Assembly: GCA_902538695.1 (NCBI GenBank)
Contig: CACBGC010000010.1
Coordinates: forward strand, 1 to 21,910
Direction: 5' to 3'
DNA from: an uncultured Synechococcaceae cyanobacterium
GTDB taxonomy: Bacteria; Cyanobacteriota; Cyanobacteriia; PCC-6307; Cyanobiaceae
Length of the DNA: 21,910 bases
Of the stretch, positions 21,842 through 21,910 are shown in pieces. The position numbers were made by a program, and so were the translations under genes. How positions within the stretch are numbered: the stretch's first letter is position 1; each line of letters begins with the position of its first letter. Under the pieces are notes generated by a model. The model was not told the origin of the DNA. It saw only the letters and a list, made by a program, of their open reading frames with translations, and did not search any database.

Positions 21842-21910
21842 GGAAAAATGCAGAAATCACTTATAGCAATACTTTCTAACCCTTATTAATTTCCTGGACA
21901 TTAAAAGGAC

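Overview
The window looks like a high-light-type Prochlorococcus chromosome segment. It is very AT-rich, with tightly packed genes, many very short open reading frames, and markers typical of marine picocyanobacteria: Psb30/Ycf12, Ycf20, a CCB2/CCB4-type cytochrome b6f cofactor assembly factor, 2-Cys peroxiredoxin, ClpS, the Zam RNB-like protein, and rpmG-rpsR-rnb-metG divergent from pheT. No rRNA, CRISPR array, insertion sequence or phage gene was seen. Assignment to this genus rests on gene content, gene order and base composition read by eye, not on a database search.

Layout. 1-3695 (minus strand): a two-helix LapA-like membrane protein cut by the window edge; Zam, an RNase II/R-like protein that has lost its catalytic aspartates; two half-size TMEM165/GDT1-type (UPF0016) cation transporter genes lying stop-to-start; and a CxxCxxCC metal-cluster protein overlapping the first of them. 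3778-5119: psb30, a CbbY-like HAD phosphatase overlapping ycf20 (plus strand), then a convergent rpmF (L32). 5251-7790 (plus): an FtsH-like AAA protein in which the zinc-protease motif is destroyed, followed by an unrecognised polytopic membrane protein. That protein's 3' end carries a perfect hairpin, which may also terminate the convergent peroxiredoxin gene at 7806-8390.

8.4-12.5 kb is the accessory-looking part. It holds about a dozen very small ORFs (about 40-85 codons) in mixed orientation, several with one membrane helix. It also holds a ribbon-helix-helix regulator gene flanked by three copies of an AGTGNNACACT operator-like element, a run of three inverted repeats that may be a structured RNA or terminator, and a two-gene unit encoding a 50-residue peptide plus a secreted thioredoxin-like protein resembling the domain fused to cyanobacterial VKOR.

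12.2-21.9 kb returns to core genome: DUF1651-like protein, ClpS, tRNA-Met(CAU), TrmL, CobU and a secreted membrane protein (minus); the CCB factor (plus); LptC, MetG, a minimal RNase II-type exonuclease, S18 and L33 (minus); then divergent pheT and a small secreted protein (plus).

Three themes stand out. Two enzymes are probably catalytically dead (FtsH-like and Zam), while a second RNB protein keeps its catalytic residues but lacks the N-terminal RNA-binding domains. The genome is extremely compact: three convergent gene pairs share four stop-codon bases, and there are ATGA and TAA-ATG couplings. The best candidates for undescribed biology are the autoregulated-looking RHH gene and the adjacent structured region at 10.47-11.06 kb.
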